Assembly (NCBI GenBank): GCA_002428015.1
Contig: DIZW01000110.1
Span: 1 to 64,000, forward strand
Length of the DNA stretch: 64,000 nucleotides
Direction of reading: 5' to 3'
Source of the DNA: Oxalobacteraceae bacterium UBA6018
GTDB taxonomy: Bacteria > Pseudomonadota > Gammaproteobacteria > Burkholderiales > Burkholderiaceae_D
The notes under the pieces are model-generated. The model saw only the letters and a program-made list of their open reading frames with translations, had not been told where the DNA came from and did not search any database. Positions 1 through 9,668 of the stretch are shown piece after piece; within the stretch, counting starts at the first letter, position 1; every line of letters starts with the position of its first letter. The position numbers and the translations under genes were made by a program.

Positions 1-690
1 AACTGCTGCGCGAATTCTTCGCCGGCTACGGGATCGTCAATCTTTTTGGCGGGGAACACCGGCGCCCAGATGGGCGGCTGGTACCGCAAGCCGGTCAACA
101 CCCTGGCCGACGTCAAGGGCATGAAGATCCGCATCGCCGGTTTCGCCGGGCGCGTGATGGAGCGCATGGGCGCGGTGCCGCAGCAGATCCCCGGCTCGGA
201 CGTCTACGCGGCGCTGGAAAAAGGCACGATCGACGCGGCCGAGTGGGTCGGCCCGTATGACGACGAAAAACTCGGCTTCGTGCGCGTGGCGCCCCATTAC
301 TACGCGCCGGGTTGGTGGGAAGCCGGTCCCCAGCTGTCGTTCTACGTCAACCAAAAGGATTGGGCCAAGCTGCCCAAGACCTACCAGGCGGCGGTCGAGG
401 TGGCCAGCTACGAGTGCCACGTGGCGATGCAGGCCGAGTACGACGCGAAGAATCCGGCCGCGCTGGCGCGCCTGCTCAAAAATGGTGCGAAGCTACACTA
501 TTTCTCCAAGCAAATCATGGACGAGGCCTACAAGATCTCGACCGCGGTGATGGAAGAGGAAGCGTCCAAGAATCCCCGCTTCAACAAGATCTACGGACCA
601 TGGAAACGCTTCAGGCATGATCAGAACATGTGGGCATCGGTGGCGGAGGCGACCATGCAGGACTATCTGATTTCGATGGGCAAGAGGTAA
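1..690 (+). pseudogene. TRAP transporter solute-binding protein (DctP family), 5' end outside window, apparent frameshift near position 45
   Basis: This is the C-terminal part of a periplasmic solute receptor of a TRAP transporter, which passes an organic anion to the DctQM permease. The family pattern NTGAQMGGWYRK, then a GxxxRxGAVPQQIPG-like segment and AAEWVGPYDD, is clear from about position 49. The first 47 bases read LLREFFAGYGIVNL in frame 3, while everything after reads in frame 1. The two join perfectly if one T of the T5 run at 43-47 is removed. So either the gene is frameshifted or the run is miscounted. No dctQM follows directly; the dctQM pair at 18.1-20.4 kb is on the other strand. 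Confidence 0.82.
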
Positions 691-788
691 GTTTCCGGCA
701 AGCTTTGCGCTAGATCAAACCGTAAGACGACGCATTTGATACCTTGTAGAGCGCGCCAGCTGGCGCGGGTATCGAGGAGGGAAGCTAT

Positions 789-1049
789 ATGACGGGCATT
801 TGTTTTTCATTCGCCGAAGTAACGAGCATCAACCGTAACGGCTTCTGGGTCCAGTGCGGCGAAGAGGAGCTGTACATGTCCTTCGTCGAGTTCCCCTGGT
901 TCGAGCACGCGACGGTGGCGCAGATTTGCCGGGTACAGTGCCCGACCTCCACGCGCCTGTACTGGCCCGATCTCGACCTCGACCTGCCGCTGGACGCGAT
1001 CCGCTTCCCGATGGCGTTCTCCAATAACGGGCTCAGCTACGACTGCTGA
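789..1049 (+). CDS. DUF2442 domain-containing protein
   Basis: A small 86-residue protein of unknown function. The middle and end follow the DUF2442 pattern: a short strand 'G..L.MSFVEFPWF', the segment 'ATVAQICRV', then 'YWPDLDLDLPLDAI', which matches the family's 'I.WP.LDEDI...' ending. Such proteins are often encoded beside toxin-antitoxin-like or DUF4160 partners, but none is visible here. The start is supported by a purine-rich ribosome-binding site (cgaggaggg, about 773-781) eight bases before the ATG. It stands alone between the dctP remnant and the convergent paaX; the 161 bp to paaX are GC-rich with short imperfect inverted repeats and no gene. Confidence 0.75.
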   Translation: MTGICFSFAEVTSINRNGFWVQCGEEELYMSFVEFPWFEHATVAQICRVQCPTSTRLYWPDLDLDLPLDAIRFPMAFSNNGLSYDC

Positions 1050-1210
1050 CGGCGCGCTGTGGCGGCTGAGCCGCCCGCGCTAGCGAACCACAGGCGCGCG
1101 CGGGAGGCGCGAGCGGCAGTCCGGCACACTCGCCTGGCGCCGCGGCCAGCGCAGGCTGCCAGCGACCGCTCTTAGCGCCGCAGGCAGCGAAGGCAGCCAG
1201 CCAGCCCCAA

Positions 1211-2134
1211 CTAGCGCAAGCCACCGAAACGCTCATAGAACGCACTGTCCGCCTCCGGCGCCTGCGCATCTTCCGACCGCAACACCGTCATCGCGAATGT
1301 CTCGGCCAGCGCGTAGGTGCGCCGGTACAGCGCGCGCGCCAGCGCGTACGCTTGCGAGCCCGGCCACGGCTGCGGCAACAATTCCACCGGCAGCATCGGG
1401 TCGTGCAATTGCACGCGCCGGTAGGCGTGGATCAGCAGGGTGCGCATCATGAACGCCTGCTCGCTCGCCAGCGCGGCGCCATGCTCAAGCAGGTCAAGCA
1501 GCGGGCCGAACTGCGCGCTGAACCGGGCGTAGCGCTCGGTCACGTCGGCCAGGTCCCAGCCCTCGGCCAGCGCGCGCAAGGGCCGCGCCGGCACGCCCGG
1601 CAGTGCGCCGGCGCGGCACACGAACAGCCGGTCCTGCGCGCCAGCCCGGGCCAGGATCTCGCCGAGCAGGTCGGGCTCGGCCAAAGGATGAGCGAACACG
1701 CCAGGCGCCACCAGCGCGAACCCTTCCCACAGTAATTCCTTGCGCAAGGTCAAACGCTCCGCCTGCTCCATCGCGCTGGCGCCGGCGAACAGCAAGGTCC
1801 AGTCGCCATCCCAGTCGGTGGCCAGCGGGGTGTAGATGCGCCGGTTGGCGCGCGCGAAACGCGCCTGCGCGCTGGGCAGGATGGCATAGGCGCTGCGCCG
1901 CCCGTCGCGCCTGGCCACCAGCCAGCCCTCCTGCACCAGCCGGAACACGCTGGTGCGCACCAGGCGGTCGTTCACGCCGAACGGGGCCAGCAGGCCGATC
2001 ATGCTTCCCAGCCAGGCCGCGCCGCCATGCGCGGCGACCGTGTCCCCGAAAATCGTCATCACGAGCGACTTCGAGCGCGGCGGGTCGGCGCTCAGGAATT
2101 GCGTGATCCATTCGTTGGTGGTGAGTTGTCGCAT
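1211..2134 (-). CDS. paaX: PaaX-family repressor of phenylacetate degradation
   Basis: A transcriptional repressor of 307 residues, the usual PaaX length. Known PaaX proteins bind the paa promoter and are released by phenylacetyl-CoA. The N-terminal third is a winged helix (residues about 20-95, with 'KSLVMTIFGDTVAAHGG' and 'VRTSVFRLVQEGWL' characteristic of the family); the rest is the PaaX central and C-terminal domains, ending in 'DSAFYERFGGL'. It is divergent from paaA across a 193-bp gap that contains a candidate operator. The start codon has only a weak ribosome-binding site. The gene context makes a role in controlling the adjacent paa operon very likely. Confidence 0.93.
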   Translation of the reverse strand: MRQLTTNEWITQFLSADPPRSKSLVMTIFGDTVAAHGGAAWLGSMIGLLAPFGVNDRLVRTSVFRLVQEGWLVARRDGRRSAYAILPSAQARFARANRRIYTPLATDWDGDWTLLFAGASAMEQAERLTLRKELLWEGFALVAPGVFAHPLAEPDLLGEILARAGAQDRLFVCRAGALPGVPARPLRALAEGWDLADVTERYARFSAQFGPLLDLLEHGAALASEQAFMMRTLLIHAYRRVQLHDPMLPVELLPQPWPGSQAYALARALYRRTYALAETFAMTVLRSEDAQAPEADSAFYERFGGLR

Positions 2135-2250
2135 CGTTCTAGCCCGGCAAATCTATTCAAGCAAAGCAGGAGTCTACTTTGCCGGCCGCCGCCGCAGGAT
2201 GACTTTTTTTACATCAGGTATATCGCAAACGGCATGGGCTTTGCGTCTTC

Positions 2251-2296
2251 CGATACATGAATTGCAGTGTACTTATTTTTTTGTGTATCGTATTAT
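2251..2296 (+). promoter_or_regulatory. Candidate PaaX operator and paaA promoter
   Basis: The paaX-paaA gap contains a perfect 7-bp inverted repeat, CGATACA (2251-2257) and TGTATCG (2284-2290), with a 26-bp spacer. A further related half-site, GTATATCG, lies at 2218-2225. A good -10-like hexamer TATTAT sits at 2291-2296, immediately after the right arm; no convincing -35 was found at 16-18 bp. The arrangement suits a repressor covering the promoter. The sequence is not an obvious match to the E. coli PaaX site, so assignment to PaaX is by position only. Confidence 0.4.
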
Positions 2297-2327
2297 GCAT
2301 CCATGGCGTCGGCAAGGGGAGAATGGC

Positions 2328-3308
2328 ATGTATGCACAGTTGGTCGAAACCGGCGTGAGCAAAGTGGCGTCGGCCGCGGACATGAGCGACGAGGAGCGCC
2401 GCTTCCAGGCGCGCATCGACGCCGGCATCAAGATCGAGGCCAAGGACTGGATGCCCGAGGCCTACCGCAAGACCCTGATCCGCCAGATCTCCCAGCACGC
2501 GCATTCCGAGATCGTGGGCCAGCTCCCCGAGGGCAACTGGGTCACGCGCGCGCCCACGCTCGAACGCAAGGCCATCCTGCTGGCCAAGATCCAGGACGAG
2601 GCCGGGCACGGCCTGTACCTCTACAGCGCCGCCGAGACCTTGGGCGTGGAACGCGACGACCTGCTGGCCGCCCTCCACGCCGGCCAGGCCAAGTACTCGA
2701 GCATCTTCAACTACCCGACCCTGTCCTGGGCCGACATGGGCGCCATCGGCTGGCTGGTCGACGGCGCGGCCATCATCAACCAGATCCCGCTGTGCCGCTG
2801 CTCGTACGGGCCCTACGCGCGCGCCATGGTCCGCGTCTGCAAGGAGGAGTCCTTCCACGCGCGCCAGGGCTACGACATCATGCTGCGCCTGGCCGCCGGC
2901 TCGCCCGAACAGAAGGCCATGGCCCAGGATGCGCTCAACCGCTGGTGGTGGCCGGCGCTGATGATGTTCGGCCCCTCGGACGCCGAGTCGGTCAATAGTG
3001 CCCAGTCGGCGCGCTGGCGCATCAAGCTGTTCTCCAACGACGAACTGCGCCAGCGCATGGTCGACCAGAGCGTGCCCCAAGCCGAGTACCTGGGCCTGAC
3101 CATCCCCGACCCGGCGCTGCGCTTGAACGCCGCCACCGGCCACTACGAGTTCGGCGCCATCGACTGGAGCGAATTCCACGAGGTCTTGAAGGGCAACGGC
3201 CCCTGCAACCGCGAGCGCCTGCGCACCCGTGTGCAGGCCTACGAGGACGGGCGCTGGTTCCGCGACGCGCTGGTGGCCTACGCCGACAAGCACGGCGCCC
3301 CCGCCTAA
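2328..3308 (+). CDS. paaA: Phenylacetyl-CoA epoxidase subunit PaaA (catalytic di-iron subunit)
   Basis: Catalytic alpha subunit (326 aa) of the PaaABCE monooxygenase that converts phenylacetyl-CoA to the ring-1,2-epoxide. The four-helix ferritin-like fold carries the di-iron ligands, visible as 'KIQDEAGHG' and, later, 'VCKEESFHARQG'. The family segment 'GNWVTRAPTLERK' and 'IFNYPTLSWADMG' are also present. The ATG at 2328 is chosen over the in-frame ATG at 2295 because 'aagggga' lies just before it and the resulting MYAQLV N-terminus fits the family. It is the first gene of the operon, followed by paaB after 63 bp. Confidence 0.96.
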   Translation: MYAQLVETGVSKVASAADMSDEERRFQARIDAGIKIEAKDWMPEAYRKTLIRQISQHAHSEIVGQLPEGNWVTRAPTLERKAILLAKIQDEAGHGLYLYSAAETLGVERDDLLAALHAGQAKYSSIFNYPTLSWADMGAIGWLVDGAAIINQIPLCRCSYGPYARAMVRVCKEESFHARQGYDIMLRLAAGSPEQKAMAQDALNRWWWPALMMFGPSDAESVNSAQSARWRIKLFSNDELRQRMVDQSVPQAEYLGLTIPDPALRLNAATGHYEFGAIDWSEFHEVLKGNGPCNRERLRTRVQAYEDGRWFRDALVAYADKHGAPA

Positions 3309-3371
3309 GCGCTTGAGAGTATGTCGGTCACGCCCGAAAAACTCTCAAGCTCTGAGCATAAGGAGAACAGC

Positions 3372-3656
3372 ATGAGCAAACAATGGCCCCTGTGGGAAGT
3401 GTTCATCCGCAGCCAGCACGGCCTGGCGCACAAGCACGTCGGCAGCCTGCACGCGCCGGACGCGGAGATGGCGGTCAACAACGCGCGCGACGTCTACACC
3501 CGCCGTAACGAGGGCGTCTCGATCTGGGTCGTGCGCGCCGCCGACATCACCGCCAGCAGCCCGGCCGACAAGGAAGCGCTGTTCGAACCGGCCAACAGCA
3601 AGGTGTACCGGCATCCCACCTTCTTCCCGATGCCCGACGAGGTCAAGAACCTGTGA
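3372..3656 (+). CDS. paaB: Phenylacetyl-CoA epoxidase subunit PaaB
   Basis: A 94-residue structural subunit of the PaaABCE epoxidase; in characterised systems PaaB bridges PaaAC heterodimers. It shows the family start 'WPLWEVFIRSQHGLAHKHVGSLHA' in pattern (conserved W-x-E-V-F and H-x-H-V-G-S-L-H-A), 'NARDVYTRR.EG.SIWVV', and the C-terminal 'YRHPTFFPMPDEV'. The start at 3372 is preceded by aggag at 3361-3365; an in-frame upstream ATG at 3321 would add 17 residues foreign to the family. Its stop codon overlaps the paaC GTG start, suggesting translational coupling. Confidence 0.95.
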   Translation: MSKQWPLWEVFIRSQHGLAHKHVGSLHAPDAEMAVNNARDVYTRRNEGVSIWVVRAADITASSPADKEALFEPANSKVYRHPTFFPMPDEVKNL

Positions 3657-4435
3657 GCGCGCCCATGCACCTGTCTGAAAAACACAGTGAAAAGCGCGTC
3701 TGGCTGCTGCGCCAGGGCGACAACGCCCTGATCCTGTCGCAGCAGCTGTCCCGGCTATGCGGCAAAGGCCCGGCGCTGGAGGAGGACATGGCGCTTACCA
3801 ACGTCGCGCTGGACCTGCTCGGCCAGACCCGCCTATGGCTGGGCTACGCGGCCGAAGTGGAGGGGCAGGGCCGCACCGAGGACCAACTGGCCTTCCTGCG
3901 CGACGTCCACCAGATGCACAACTGCCTGCTGGTCGAGCAGCCCAACGGGAACTACGCCGACACGATGATGCGGCAGTTCTACTTCGACAGCTGGCACTAC
4001 TTTTTCCTGCGCGCGCTGGCCGCGTCCAGCGATGCCCATGTCGCGCAGATCGCCGAAAAGTCGCTCAAGGAAGTGACCTACCACCTGCGCCGCAGCGGCG
4101 ACCTGGTGGTGCGCCTGGGCGACGGCAGCGCCGAGAGCCACGCCAAAATACAGCGCGCCGCCGACGACCTGTGGATGTACAGCGGCGAGATGTTCATCTA
4201 CGACGCCATCGACGAGGCCATGGTGGCCGAGGGCGTGGCGCCGGGCGCCGAACCCCTGCGCACCGCCTTCCTCGAGCATGTGGGCGCCGTCTTCCAGGAA
4301 GCCACCCTGAACATGCCGCCGGCGAACGCCTGGATGCAGCGCGGCGGCAAACAGGGCCGCCACAGCGAGCACCTCGGCTTCATCCTGGCCGAGATGCAGT
4401 TCCTGCAGCGCGCCTACCCGGGGCAGCAATGGTGA
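3653..4435 (+). CDS. paaC: Phenylacetyl-CoA epoxidase subunit PaaC
   Basis: A 260-residue ferritin-like structural partner of PaaA in the epoxidase. In known complexes it lacks the di-iron site and stabilises PaaA. Visible family features are 'LLRQGDNALILSQQLS', 'EDMALTNVALDLLGQTR', 'NGNYADTMMRQFYFDSWHYFF' in pattern and 'KEVTYHLRRSGDLVVRLGDG'. The GTG at 3653 overlaps the paaB stop (GTGA), which supports it; an ATG at 3665 is an alternative that would drop four residues. The 3' end overlaps the start of paaD. Confidence 0.95.
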   Translation: MSAPMHLSEKHSEKRVWLLRQGDNALILSQQLSRLCGKGPALEEDMALTNVALDLLGQTRLWLGYAAEVEGQGRTEDQLAFLRDVHQMHNCLLVEQPNGNYADTMMRQFYFDSWHYFFLRALAASSDAHVAQIAEKSLKEVTYHLRRSGDLVVRLGDGSAESHAKIQRAADDLWMYSGEMFIYDAIDEAMVAEGVAPGAEPLRTAFLEHVGAVFQEATLNMPPANAWMQRGGKQGRHSEHLGFILAEMQFLQRAYPGQQW

Positions 4436-4932
4436 GCGCGGACGAGGTGATGGCCTGGCTGGCCGAAGTCAGCGATCCCGAGATTCCCGTGATCTCGATC
4501 ATCGACCTGGGCATCGTGCGCAGCGTAGGATGGGAGGGTGAGACCTGCGTGGTGACCATCACGCCCACCTATTCAGGCTGCCCGGCCATGACGATGATCG
4601 CCGAGGCCGTGCGCGCCAAGTTGGAGGCGCACGGCGTCCCGGCGGTGCGCGTGGCCACCCAGCTGTCGCCCGCCTGGAGCACCGACGCGATCAGCCAGGC
4701 CGGCCGGGCCGCGCTGGCCGCCTACGGCATCGCGCCGCCGGCCGAGCGGGCGATCGACATCAGCGCCCTGCATGGCATCGGCCGTGGCCGTGCGGCGTCG
4801 CCAGCGGTGGCCTGCCCGATGTGCGGCTCGGCGCACACGCGGCTCACCAGCCAGTTCGGTTCCACGCCCTGCAAGGCGCTCTACCAGTGCCTGGACTGCC
4901 GCGAACCCTTCGATTATTTCAAGTGCCATTAA
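4429..4932 (+). CDS. paaD: PaaD, iron-sulfur/maturation protein of the phenylacetyl-CoA epoxidase
   Basis: A 167-residue protein with an N-terminal MIP18/DUF59 domain ('VSDPEIPVISIIDLGIV', 'ITPTYSGCPAM') and a C-terminal zinc-ribbon ('CPMCGS' near residue 125, 'CLDCREPFDYFKCH' at the end). PaaD is needed for an active epoxidase, probably for maturation of its metal centres; MIP18 relatives act in Fe-S cluster assembly. The older name PaaJ is sometimes used for this gene. The ATG at 4429 overlaps the end of paaC by 7 bp, as expected in a tightly coupled operon. Confidence 0.94.
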   Translation: MVSADEVMAWLAEVSDPEIPVISIIDLGIVRSVGWEGETCVVTITPTYSGCPAMTMIAEAVRAKLEAHGVPAVRVATQLSPAWSTDAISQAGRAALAAYGIAPPAERAIDISALHGIGRGRAASPAVACPMCGSAHTRLTSQFGSTPCKALYQCLDCREPFDYFKCH

Positions 4933-4943
4933 AGGCGGGCGCC

Positions 4944-6029
4944 ATGACCAGGTTTTATCCCTTGACCGTCGCCGCCGTGCAGCAGCTCACGCGCGACACC
5001 GTCGCCGTCAGCTTCGCGGTGCCGCCCGCGCTGGCCTCCGCCTTCGCCTACCGCGAGGGCCAGCACCTGACTCTGCGCGCCCTGATCGGCGGCGAAGACG
5101 TGCGCCGCTCGTACTCGATCTGCTCGGCGGTGCAGGACGGCGCGCTGCGCGTGGCCATCAAGCGCACTCCCGGCGGAGTGTTCTCCACCTGGGCCAACGA
5201 ACATCTGCGCCCCGGCGCCGTGATCGATGTGATGCCGCCGATGGGCCACTTCAACGTGGCGCTGGCGCCGGACCAGGCCAGGCACTACCTGGCCTTTGCG
5301 GCCGGCAGCGGCATCACGCCTATCCTGTCGATCATCACGACCGCCTTGCTGACCGAGCCGCGCAGCCGCTTCACACTCATTTACGGCAACCGCGCCTCGT
5401 CCTCGGTGATCTTCCGCGACGAGCTGGCCGACCTGAAGGACCAGTTCATGGCGCGCTTCACGCTGGCCTATGTGATGAGCCGCGAACAGCAGGATATCGA
5501 GCTGTTCAATGGCCGCATCGACCGCGAAAAATGCAGCCAGCTGCTGCGCCACTGGGTCGACCTGGCGGACGTGGACGTGGCCTTCATCTGCGGCCCGGAG
5601 AGCATGACCCACGCGGTGGTGGAAGCGCTGCAGGCGGCCGGCATGCCCAAGACGAATATCAAGATCGAGCTGTTCGCCGCCAGCATCCCCCAGCACCGGC
5701 CCAAGCCACGCCAGGTGCACCAGGCCGGCGCCGCCATGCCCGACCAGACCGAAGTCACCGTCGTCATGGACGGCGCGCGCGCCAGCTTCACGATGGAGCG
5801 CGACAAGGAATCGATCCTGGACGCCGGCCTGCGCGCCGGGATCGACATGCGCTACTCCTGCAAGGGCGGGGTGTGCGCGACCTGCCGCTGCAAGCTGGTC
5901 GAGGGCAAGGTCGACATGGACGCCAACTACGCGCTTGAAGACTACGAAGTGGCGCGCGGCTTCATCCTCGGTTGCCAAAGCTTCCCCGTGACGGACCGGG
6001 TGGTGATCGACTTCGACCAGGCCGAATGA
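4944..6029 (+). CDS. paaE: Phenylacetyl-CoA epoxidase reductase subunit PaaE
   Basis: The 361-residue reductase that feeds electrons from NADPH to the PaaAC oxygenase. The order is FAD-binding barrel ('YREGQHLTLR', 'RRSYSICS' near residues 35-60), NAD(P)-binding domain ('FAAGSGITPILSI'), and a C-terminal plant-type 2Fe-2S domain. The latter has the cysteines in 'MRYSCKGGVCATCRCKLVEG' and the distant 'LGCQSFP'. The short gap after paaD (11 bp) places it in the same transcript. The ATG at 4944 is the first one after the paaD stop and gives the usual family length. Confidence 0.96.
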   Translation: MTRFYPLTVAAVQQLTRDTVAVSFAVPPALASAFAYREGQHLTLRALIGGEDVRRSYSICSAVQDGALRVAIKRTPGGVFSTWANEHLRPGAVIDVMPPMGHFNVALAPDQARHYLAFAAGSGITPILSIITTALLTEPRSRFTLIYGNRASSSVIFRDELADLKDQFMARFTLAYVMSREQQDIELFNGRIDREKCSQLLRHWVDLADVDVAFICGPESMTHAVVEALQAAGMPKTNIKIELFAASIPQHRPKPRQVHQAGAAMPDQTEVTVVMDGARASFTMERDKESILDAGLRAGIDMRYSCKGGVCATCRCKLVEGKVDMDANYALEDYEVARGFILGCQSFPVTDRVVIDFDQAE

Positions 6030-6070
6030 ACCCGTCAGTGCATCCGAACGAATCCGACAAAGGTGCGACC

Positions 6071-6859
6071 ATGAGCTACCAGAACATCCTTTTTACGATA
6101 GGGCAGGGCGTCGCCACGCTGACGCTGAACCGGCCCGACAAGTTAAACAGCTTCACCCAGGCGATGCACCTGGAAGTGCGCGACGCGATCGACACGCTGC
6201 GCGGCGATCCGTCCGTGCGCGTGCTGCTGCTGACCGGCGCCGGGCGCGGTTTCTGCGCCGGCCAGGACCTGGGCGACCGCGCAGTGGCGCCCGGCCAGGC
6301 GGTGGACCTGGGCGACTCGGTCGAGCACTACTACACGCCGCTGGTGCTGTCGCTGCGCGCGCTGCCGATGCCGGTCGTCTGCGCGGTCAACGGCGTGGCC
6401 GCCGGCGCCGGCGCCAACCTGGCGCTGGCCTGCGACATCGTGCTGGCCGCCAGGTCGGCCAGCTTTGTCGAGGTGTTCTGCAAGCTCGGGCTCATCCCCG
6501 ACACCGGCGGCACCTGGCATTTGCCGCGCCTGGTCGGGCGCGCCCGCGCGATGGGCCTGGCGCTGCTGGGCGAGAAGATCGACGCCGAGACCGCCGAACA
6601 ATGGGGCCTGATCTGGAAATGCGTGCCCGACGCCGGCCTGATGGACGCGGCGCGCACGATGGCCGAGCATTTCGCGCAGGCGCCCACCAAGGGGCTGGCC
6701 TTCACCAAGAAGGCGCTGCAGGCGAGCTACGCCAACGACCTCGAGCAACAGCTCGAACTGGAAGCGAAGATGATGCGCGAATTAGGCTACAGCGACGACT
6801 ACCGCGAGGGCGTGGCCGCCTTCCTGGAAAAGCGCACGCCCCACTTCAAGGGGCACTGA
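6071..6859 (+). CDS. paaG: 2-(1,2-epoxy-1,2-dihydrophenyl)acetyl-CoA isomerase PaaG
   Basis: A 262-residue crotonase-superfamily enzyme. PaaG isomerises the ring-epoxide to oxepin-CoA and also shifts double bonds in the later beta-oxidation. The crotonase oxyanion-hole region 'GAGRGFCAGQDLGDR' and 'NGVAAGAGANLALACDIV' are present. The stretch 'KLGLIPDTGGTWHLPRLVGRARAMGLALLG' follows PaaG rather than PaaF in pattern, and the C-terminus 'DYREGVAAFLEKRTPHFKG' is PaaG-like. It lies 41 bp after paaE and one base before paaH. No separate paaF hydratase gene is present in this cluster. Confidence 0.93.
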   Translation: MSYQNILFTIGQGVATLTLNRPDKLNSFTQAMHLEVRDAIDTLRGDPSVRVLLLTGAGRGFCAGQDLGDRAVAPGQAVDLGDSVEHYYTPLVLSLRALPMPVVCAVNGVAAGAGANLALACDIVLAARSASFVEVFCKLGLIPDTGGTWHLPRLVGRARAMGLALLGEKIDAETAEQWGLIWKCVPDAGLMDAARTMAEHFAQAPTKGLAFTKKALQASYANDLEQQLELEAKMMRELGYSDDYREGVAAFLEKRTPHFKGH

Positions 6860-6860
6860 G

Positions 6861-8396
6861 ATGCTCGCCAAGGCACTCCCCCCAGGCAGCGTGGTCGCGG
6901 TGATCGGCAGCGGCGCGATGGGCGCCGGCATTGCCCAGGTGGTGGCCGCGGCCGGCTACGCGGTCAAGCTGTTCGACACCCGCATCGGCGCGGCCGACGG
7001 CGCCATCGCCCAGATCGGCGCCATCTACGCCAGGCTGGTGGAAAAGAGCCGTATGGGCGCGGCCGAGGCCGGGGCCGCGCGCGCGCGCCTGCGCCGGGTC
7101 GACAGCCTCAAGGACATCGCCGACGCCGCGCTGGTGGTCGAAGCCATCGTCGAGAACCTCGAGGTCAAGCGCATGCTGTTCGCCGAGCTTGAAGGCGTGG
7201 TCGGCGACGACTGCATCCTCGCCACCAATACCTCGTCGATCCCGGTCACCGCGATCGCGGCCCGGCTGATGCGGCCCGGGCGCCTGGTCGGCATGCACTT
7301 CTTTAACCCGGTGCCGCTGATGGCGCTGGTGGAGGTGATCAGCGGGCTGGCCACCGACCCCGCGGTCGCCGCCACCGTGTTCGCCACCGCCGCCGCCTGG
7401 GGCAAGGAGCCGGTGCACGCGCGCTCCACGCCCGGCTTCATCGTCAACCGGGTGGCGCGGCCGTTCTATGCCGAGGCGCTGCGCCTGCTGTCCGAACAGG
7501 CGGCCGATGCCGCCACCCTGGACGCCATCATGCGCCAGGCCGGCGGCTTTCGCATGGGCCCCTTCGAGCTGATGGACCTGATCGGCAACGACGTCAATTT
7601 CGCCGTCACCTGCTCGGTGTTCGAGGCCTTTTACGGCGACCCGCGCTTTACGCCGTCGGTACTCCAGCGCGAGATGGTCGACGCCGGCTTCTTGGGCCGC
7701 AAGTCGGGACGCGGCTTCTACCGCTACGCCGACAACGCGCCGCCGCAGCCTTCCCAGGAGCCGCCCTGCGCCCGCCCAGGCAGTGTCGGCATGACCATGG
7801 CGGCGGGTGCGCGCGCAGCCCTGGCGGCCCCGCTGGAGCGGCGCCTCGTGGCCGCCGGCTTCGCGCTCGGCGAGCATACGCCGCTGCCGGCCGACGCCGA
7901 TGGCGCACCGGCTTTCCACTGCGGCGGCGCGGCCTTGTTCCTCACCGACGGCCGCAGCGCCACCGTCCGCGCGGCCGCCACCGGCCACGCCGACACGGTG
8001 CTGTACGACTGGTTCGAGGGCGACGCGCGCCGCATCGCCCTGGCCCGCGCCGACCAATGCGGCCAGGCCGCTTGGGCGGCGGTGGTGGGCATGCTGCAGG
8101 CGGCCGGTTTTGCGGTGAGCCGTATCGACGACGCGCCCGGCATGCTGGTCATGCGCACCGTCGCGATGCTCGCCAACGAAGCGGCCGACGCGGTCCATCA
8201 AGGCGTGTGCAGCGCCGAGGCGGTCGATCTGGCGATGCAAAAAGGCGTCAATTATCCGCGCGGTCCGCTGGCCTGGGCCGCGCACATCGGGCTGGACTAC
8301 GTCGTCGGCGTGCTGGACAAACTGGCCGCAAGCTATGGCGAGCAGCGTTATCGCGTCTCGCCGCTGCTGCGGCGCCAGGTCGCCGCCGCCCGCTAA
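6861..8396 (+). CDS. paaH: 3-hydroxyacyl-CoA dehydrogenase PaaH
   Basis: A 511-residue dehydrogenase for the 3-hydroxyadipyl-CoA step. The Rossmann NAD motif GSGAMGAGIAQ begins near residue 16. The catalytic region reads 'NTSSIPVTAIA', 'GMHFFNPVPLMALVEVISG' and 'STPGFIVNRVARPFYAEALRLL', as in the family. Two C-terminal 3HCDH domains follow ('DLIGNDVNFAV', then a second one near residues 410-500 with 'NYPRGPLAWA'), giving the long form typical of PaaH. The ATG is one base after the paaG stop, so the two are probably translationally linked. Confidence 0.94.
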   Translation: MLAKALPPGSVVAVIGSGAMGAGIAQVVAAAGYAVKLFDTRIGAADGAIAQIGAIYARLVEKSRMGAAEAGAARARLRRVDSLKDIADAALVVEAIVENLEVKRMLFAELEGVVGDDCILATNTSSIPVTAIAARLMRPGRLVGMHFFNPVPLMALVEVISGLATDPAVAATVFATAAAWGKEPVHARSTPGFIVNRVARPFYAEALRLLSEQAADAATLDAIMRQAGGFRMGPFELMDLIGNDVNFAVTCSVFEAFYGDPRFTPSVLQREMVDAGFLGRKSGRGFYRYADNAPPQPSQEPPCARPGSVGMTMAAGARAALAAPLERRLVAAGFALGEHTPLPADADGAPAFHCGGAALFLTDGRSATVRAAATGHADTVLYDWFEGDARRIALARADQCGQAAWAAVVGMLQAAGFAVSRIDDAPGMLVMRTVAMLANEAADAVHQGVCSAEAVDLAMQKGVNYPRGPLAWAAHIGLDYVVGVLDKLAASYGEQRYRVSPLLRRQVAAAR

Positions 8397-8455
8397 TGTC
8401 AACCCGGCCGCGCGCGCGGACGGCCTCGCATCAAAGACGAAAAGAGGATATTTTC

Positions 8456-9664
<1,209 letters not shown>

Positions 9665-9668
9665 CGCC

